Assembly: GCA_015295885.1 (NCBI GenBank)
Contig: DVEE01000086.1
Location: forward strand, 1 to 26,015
Source: Leptolyngbyaceae cyanobacterium M65_K2018_010
Lineage (GTDB): Bacteria > Cyanobacteriota > Cyanobacteriia > Phormidesmidales > Phormidesmidaceae
Direction: 5' to 3'
DNA length: 26,015 nucleotides
The notes beneath the pieces are model-generated. The model saw only the letters and a program-made list of their open reading frames with translations, was not told the origin of the DNA and ran no database searches. Positions 22,378 to 26,015 of the stretch are shown piece by piece. Each line of letters begins with the position of its first letter. The stretch's first letter is position 1. The position numbers and the translations under genes were made by a program.

Positions 22378-23979
22378 ATGACTTTCAATCCAGCCGATAG
22401 GGCTACCTTTGCCATTACCACCCCGTTGTACTACGTCAACGATCTTCCCCACATCGGCAGTGCTTACACCACCATTGCCGCCGATGTGGTGGCCAGGTTC
22501 TATCGGCTAGCAGGCTATCCGGTGCTGATGATTACCGGCACCGATGAACACGGCCAAAAAATTCTGCGCACTGCCCAGGAACGGGGCTTAGTCCCCCAGG
22601 CCCATTGCGATGAAATTGCCGCCGGGTTCGAACGCCTCTGGCATCAGCTCAACATCGCCTACGATCGCTTTAGCCGTACCACTGACCCTCGCCACCAGGT
22701 GATCGTCAAGGAATTTTTCCAGCGCGTGTGGGACCAGGGAGACATCTACAAAGGCCAACAGCAGGGCTGGTATTGCGTCTCCTGCGAGGAATTCAAAGAA
22801 GAACGAGACCTATTGCCCGAACACCGTTGCCCCATTCACACCAATAAACCTGTGGAATGGCGCGACGAACAGAATTATTTCTTTCGCCTGTCTAAATACC
22901 AGACTGCCCTTGAACACCTCTACGCTGAACGGCCCCAGTTTATTCAACCCGACACTCGCCGCAATGAGGTACTCAGTTTTGTAAAACGGGGTCTGCAGGA
23001 TTTCTCCATCTCTCGGGTCAATCTCGACTGGGGCTTCCCAGTTCCTACGGATCCAGACCAAACCCTCTATGTCTGGTTTGACGCGCTGCTGGGTTACGTC
23101 ACCGCCCTGCAGGATCCCGATGAACCACCCAGTTTGGAACGGGCGATCGCCCGGTGGTGGCCCATCAATATTCACCTCATTGGTAAAGATATTTTACGGT
23201 TCCATGCGGTGTACTGGCCCGCCATGCTGATGTCCGCGGGTTTACCGGTGCCAGGTCAGGTCTTTGGCCATGGATTTTTAACCAAAGACGGGCAAAAAAT
23301 GGGCAAAAGCCTGGGTAATACCCTCGACCCCTTTGCCCTAGTTGAAACCTATGGCGCTGATGCTGTGCGCTACTACTTCCTCAAGGAAATTGAGTTTGGC
23401 AAAGATGGCGATTTTAACGAAACCCGCTTTGTCAATGTGCTGAATGCCGATCTGGCCAACGACCTGGGCAATCTACTAAACCGCACAGTCAACATGGTGG
23501 CGCGCTATTGTGGAGGAAAGGTACCGCTGGTTGACTTAAACCATCTCGGTGAAGATCATCCGCTGCAGGCTCTGGGGCAATCCCTGGGGGCCGAGGTTGC
23601 AGAAGCCTACACCCAGCTTAGCTTTAGCCAGGCCTGCCAGGCCATTCTAAGACTGGTGCAAGCCAGCAATAAATACCTCGACGAAGCGGCACCCTGGACC
23701 CTTTTTAAGCAAGGAAAACAAACGGAAACCGAAAGCGTTTTATATACTGTGCTGGAATCCGTGCGGTTAGCCGCCTACCTGATTTCGCCAGTAATTCCGG
23801 GGCTCAGCACCGATATTTATCAGCAGTTAGGCTACGCCGTTGATTTCAACCCAAAAACCATAGGAGAATCGCTCAGCTATAAAGATCACAGCGCTTGGGG
23901 GGCCCTTCCCTCAGGCCAGATCCTAGGAGCTGCCAAACCTGTTTTTCAACGTCTTGAGCTGCCTACCACCTTGGCTTAG
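22378..23979 (+). CDS. metG: Methionyl-tRNA synthetase
   Basis: A 533-aa class I aminoacyl-tRNA synthetase charging tRNA-Met. The HIGH motif appears as HIGS at 25-28 (TTPLYYVNDLPHIGSAY), the second signature as KMGKS at 307-311, a conservative variant of KMSKS. The zinc knuckle is C133-x2-C136 and C151-x2-H154. The anticodon-binding helical domain follows from about 365, and the protein ends without the EMAP-like tRNA-binding extension seen in some bacteria. I chose the ATG at 22378; a TTG at 22360 extends the frame by six residues without family support. The 5' region carries the 37-bp repeats and may be a long leader. Confidence 0.96.
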   Translation: MTFNPADRATFAITTPLYYVNDLPHIGSAYTTIAADVVARFYRLAGYPVLMITGTDEHGQKILRTAQERGLVPQAHCDEIAAGFERLWHQLNIAYDRFSRTTDPRHQVIVKEFFQRVWDQGDIYKGQQQGWYCVSCEEFKEERDLLPEHRCPIHTNKPVEWRDEQNYFFRLSKYQTALEHLYAERPQFIQPDTRRNEVLSFVKRGLQDFSISRVNLDWGFPVPTDPDQTLYVWFDALLGYVTALQDPDEPPSLERAIARWWPINIHLIGKDILRFHAVYWPAMLMSAGLPVPGQVFGHGFLTKDGQKMGKSLGNTLDPFALVETYGADAVRYYFLKEIEFGKDGDFNETRFVNVLNADLANDLGNLLNRTVNMVARYCGGKVPLVDLNHLGEDHPLQALGQSLGAEVAEAYTQLSFSQACQAILRLVQASNKYLDEAAPWTLFKQGKQTETESVLYTVLESVRLAAYLISPVIPGLSTDIYQQLGYAVDFNPKTIGESLSYKDHSAWGALPSGQILGAAKPVFQRLELPTTLA

Positions 23980-24077
23980 GCCAGGGCCTAAAGATTGTCA
24001 GGCCGTGTCGTTGTTTGAGCCCCCCATAAAATTCTTTTTTACCTCAAAGCAATTTAATAGACCTGGATCACAATCCC

Positions 24078-24704
24078 ATGCTAGACACCCATTCCCTCCT
24101 CGGTGAGGATGCCATTTTTACCCCCGAACAAGTCCTCGACAATCGGGGCCGGGTGGCCATTTTTATTGATGGCTCAAATCTGTTTTATGCGGCCCTGCAG
24201 CTAGGCATAGAGATCGATTATACCAAGTTGCTTTGCAAGCTAACTTCCGGATCCCGGCTATTCCGATCGTTTTTCTATACTGGTGTGGATCGCAGCAACG
24301 AAAAGCAGCAGGGCTTTTTGCTGTGGATGCGGCGCAACGGCTACCGGGTAATTGCCAAGGATTTAGTGCAGCTACCCGATGGCTCCAAAAAAGCTAATCT
24401 AGATGTGGAAATTGCTGTGGATTTGGTGGCCCTGGTGGACTACTACGACACCGCCGTATTAGTCAGTGGGGATGGCGATTTGGCCTACGCCGCCGATGCC
24501 GCCAGCTATCGAGGTGCCCGCATAGAGGTGGTCAGCCTGCGATCCATGACCAGCGATAGTCTGATCAACGTAGCCGATCGCTACATTGATCTGGAACTGG
24601 TCAAAGATGACATCAAGAAAAATTCCCGCACTCCCCAGCATAACTACACCTATCGTCCCCTAACGGGCTTGAGTACCCCAGAGGAGTTATCCACCGAAGG
24701 GTAA
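24078..24704 (+). CDS. NYN domain (LabA/DUF88 family) protein
   Basis: A 208-aa PIN-like NYN-domain protein, a fold associated with metal-dependent RNases. Conserved acidic positions are visible: D31 in FIDGSNLFYA, the DVEIAVDLVALVDYY segment, and SGDGDLAYA. Its closest named relatives are the cyanobacterial LabA/LalA proteins, LabA acting in circadian output of Synechococcus elongatus; whether this gene is the functional LabA cannot be decided here. The N terminus (about 1-24) and the C-terminal 25 residues are hydrophilic and unstructured-looking. It starts 98 bp after metG and ends 32 bp before lptC. Confidence 0.88.
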   Translation: MLDTHSLLGEDAIFTPEQVLDNRGRVAIFIDGSNLFYAALQLGIEIDYTKLLCKLTSGSRLFRSFFYTGVDRSNEKQQGFLLWMRRNGYRVIAKDLVQLPDGSKKANLDVEIAVDLVALVDYYDTAVLVSGDGDLAYAADAASYRGARIEVVSLRSMTSDSLINVADRYIDLELVKDDIKKNSRTPQHNYTYRPLTGLSTPEELSTEG

Positions 24705-24736
24705 GATAGGCAGCGGCCCCTTGATCTCGCATCCCT

Positions 24737-25888
24737 ATGGCACAGACCAAAAAAGTAGCCATCCTAGGGGGTCTGGCTGCCCTGATCGCCCTGGTCCTTT
24801 ACGTGGTCCTACCGCTGGATCGCTTCAACCCCAATCGCACCGCTGAAGAGGTCCCCGCCGAGACCGAACCCGGCCTCACCCTGCGCAATGTCACCCTAGA
24901 GCAGCCCGATGACCAGGGTCAATTGCTGTGGCGAGTGGAGGCGGAGGAGGTTACCTATAGCCCCAACCAGCAGGTGGCAGTCATTAAACGTCCTGAAAGC
25001 CAACTGTTTCAGGATGGCGAAGCGATCTACGACGTCACCGCCGAGACCGGGGAGATCCGTGAAAATGGCAATGTCATTTTCCTGCGCGGCAACATTGTGG
25101 CGACGGGGCGGAAAAATGGCTCGATTTTGCGCGGCCATGAGCTGGAGTGGCGGCCCCAGGAGGATGTGTTGATCATGCGCCAGCAGATTACCGGCAGCCA
25201 TCCTCAACTGCGGGCAGCGGCCGATGAAGCGCGGGTCTACAACCGCGAAAATCGCATGGAATTGGAGGGCAATGTGGTGGCTAACACCGTGGTCAAAAAT
25301 CCCCAGACCGAGCCCTGGCTAAAGCTACAGGCGCAGCAGTTGCTCTGGTTCTGGGCCGAGGAACGGATTGATAGTAGCCAACCCCTGCGGGTTGAACAGT
25401 TCAAGGCTAATCGGATCTCCGATGTGGTGGTGGGCCAACAGGGTAGTGTCAACCTAGCCGAAAAGGTGGCCACCCTAAAGGGCTCTGTTACCATGCAAAT
25501 GCTGGAACTGCCCTTAAATTTAGCCACCGAGGCCATGGAGTGGCGGGTCTCTGATCAACAGGTCAATGTCAACCAGCCCCTGACCGTGACCCATCCTCAG
25601 GCCCAGCTCACCGTCACCGCCCGTCAAGGATCCATGAACTTGGCTAACCAGGTAATTACCCTAACCGATCAGGTGGTCGCCACCGGCGAACAAAACCAAT
25701 CACGATTGACCACCGACCAGCTGACCTGGAGTGTCAAAGAAGAGACCCTGGTGGCGACGGGGCGGGTAAACTACCGACAGATTAACCCAAACCTGAATTT
25801 AACCGGAGAACGGGGCGTTGGCCGCCTCAAGGATCAGATCTTTGTGGTTGATGGCGGCCCGGTCGTCACTGAAATTGTGCCTAACTAG
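24737..25888 (+). CDS. lptC: LPS export periplasmic protein LptC (cyanobacterial long form)
   Basis: A 383-aa envelope protein with one N-terminal membrane anchor (about 7-26, VAILGGLAALIALVLYVVLP) and a periplasmic beta-rich remainder. LptC links the LptBFG transporter to LptA in moving lipopolysaccharide to the outer membrane. The repeated beta-jellyroll pattern (TLRNVTLEQPDDQGQLLWRV, later MELEGNVVA and ITLTDQVVATGE) supports an LptC domain followed by OstA/LptA-like repeats. E. coli LptC is about half this length, and cyanobacterial forms are typically about 380 aa. It lies 32 bp after the NYN gene and 57 bp before gor, on one strand, so joint transcription is possible. Confidence 0.88.
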   Translation: MAQTKKVAILGGLAALIALVLYVVLPLDRFNPNRTAEEVPAETEPGLTLRNVTLEQPDDQGQLLWRVEAEEVTYSPNQQVAVIKRPESQLFQDGEAIYDVTAETGEIRENGNVIFLRGNIVATGRKNGSILRGHELEWRPQEDVLIMRQQITGSHPQLRAAADEARVYNRENRMELEGNVVANTVVKNPQTEPWLKLQAQQLLWFWAEERIDSSQPLRVEQFKANRISDVVVGQQGSVNLAEKVATLKGSVTMQMLELPLNLATEAMEWRVSDQQVNVNQPLTVTHPQAQLTVTARQGSMNLANQVITLTDQVVATGEQNQSRLTTDQLTWSVKEETLVATGRVNYRQINPNLNLTGERGVGRLKDQIFVVDGGPVVTEIVPN

Positions 25889-25945
25889 CCCGGCTAGCCT
25901 CCCACTCCTCGATAGACTAGAAACAACAAACCAAGAGTAAAGACT

Positions 25946-26015
25946 ATGGCCTACGACTTTGACCTATTTGTGATTGGTGGTGGTTCTGGGGGCATCGCCG
26001 CGGCCCGTCGGGCCG
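25946..26015 (+). CDS. gor: Glutathione-disulfide reductase, N-terminal fragment (cut by window end)
   Basis: Only the first 23 codons are present: MAYDFDLFVIGGGSGGIAAA and onward. The GGGSGG dinucleotide-binding loop after a DLFVIG strand is the FAD-binding start of the pyridine nucleotide-disulfide oxidoreductases, and this particular opening is the one I associate with cyanobacterial glutathione reductase. A related flavoprotein such as dihydrolipoamide dehydrogenase or mercuric reductase is not excluded. The gene continues past the window. Confidence 0.75.
   Translation, partial: MAYDFDLFVIGGGSGGIAAARRA

Noticed and set aside
23296..23310. KMGKS in place of KMSKS in MetRS as a sign of inactivity
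   Set aside because: Both lysines are kept and all other motifs are intact; it is a conservative variant.
23985..24004. GGCCT-N10-AGGCC stem after metG as a terminator
   Set aside because: Only five base pairs with a 10-nt loop and no T-run directly after it.

Overview
The window looks like a chromosomal segment of a filamentous, non-marine cyanobacterium of the Leptolyngbya/Nodosilinea/Phormidesmis type; the genus is inference. The HIP1 octamer GCGATCGC recurs at least fifteen times (e.g. 124-131, 320-327, 1021-1028), there is a cyanobacterial DUF3285 gene, a ybeY-dgkA-trpG run that I recall from Synechocystis, a fraC-fraD-fraE set (filament integrity and septal junctions), a LabA-type NYN protein and a cyanobacterial LptC. 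Coding sequence is GC-rich and no rRNA, tRNA, transposase or integrase is visible.

Layout. 1-3531: a STAND-type ATPase with a vMAP-type N-terminal HTH and a TPR-like tail, followed 17 bp later by a tandem DUF4242 protein. 3528-3796: apparent frameshifted remnant on the minus strand. 3786-4775 (-): homocysteine S-methyltransferase. 4776-5682: long non-coding gap with a possible pseudoknot. 5683-9743 (+): DUF3285, ybeY, dgkA, trpG/pabA and a secreted SLH/GHL10 glycosidase-like protein. 9883-12273 (-): fraC-fraD-fraE. 12381-13511 (+): tandem BtuR/CobA-like adenosyltransferase. 13773-14579 (-): Uma2 nuclease-like protein with a tandem-repeat coiled-coil tail. 14910-19000 (+): two translationally coupled NTPases. 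19055-21958 (-): cysC, cbiX/sirB and a DUF2993 protein. 21959-22377: gap with two perfect 37-bp direct repeats. 22378-26015 (+): metG, NYN/LabA-like gene, lptC and the start of gor.

How the genes fit together. Much is housekeeping with a sulfur/methionine/tetrapyrrole flavour: APS kinase, a siroheme/cobalt chelatase, a cobalamin adenosyltransferase, homocysteine methylation and MetRS. The fra genes point to a filament with septal junctions, and the convergent GHL10 gene may act on the same cell wall. The accessory-looking parts are the two NTPase modules (305-3531 and 14910-19000) and the Uma2 gene; they resemble the NTP-dependent conflict/signalling systems abundant in multicellular cyanobacteria. 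The best candidate for an undescribed system is the coupled pair at 14910-19000, possibly with the divergent Uma2 gene.
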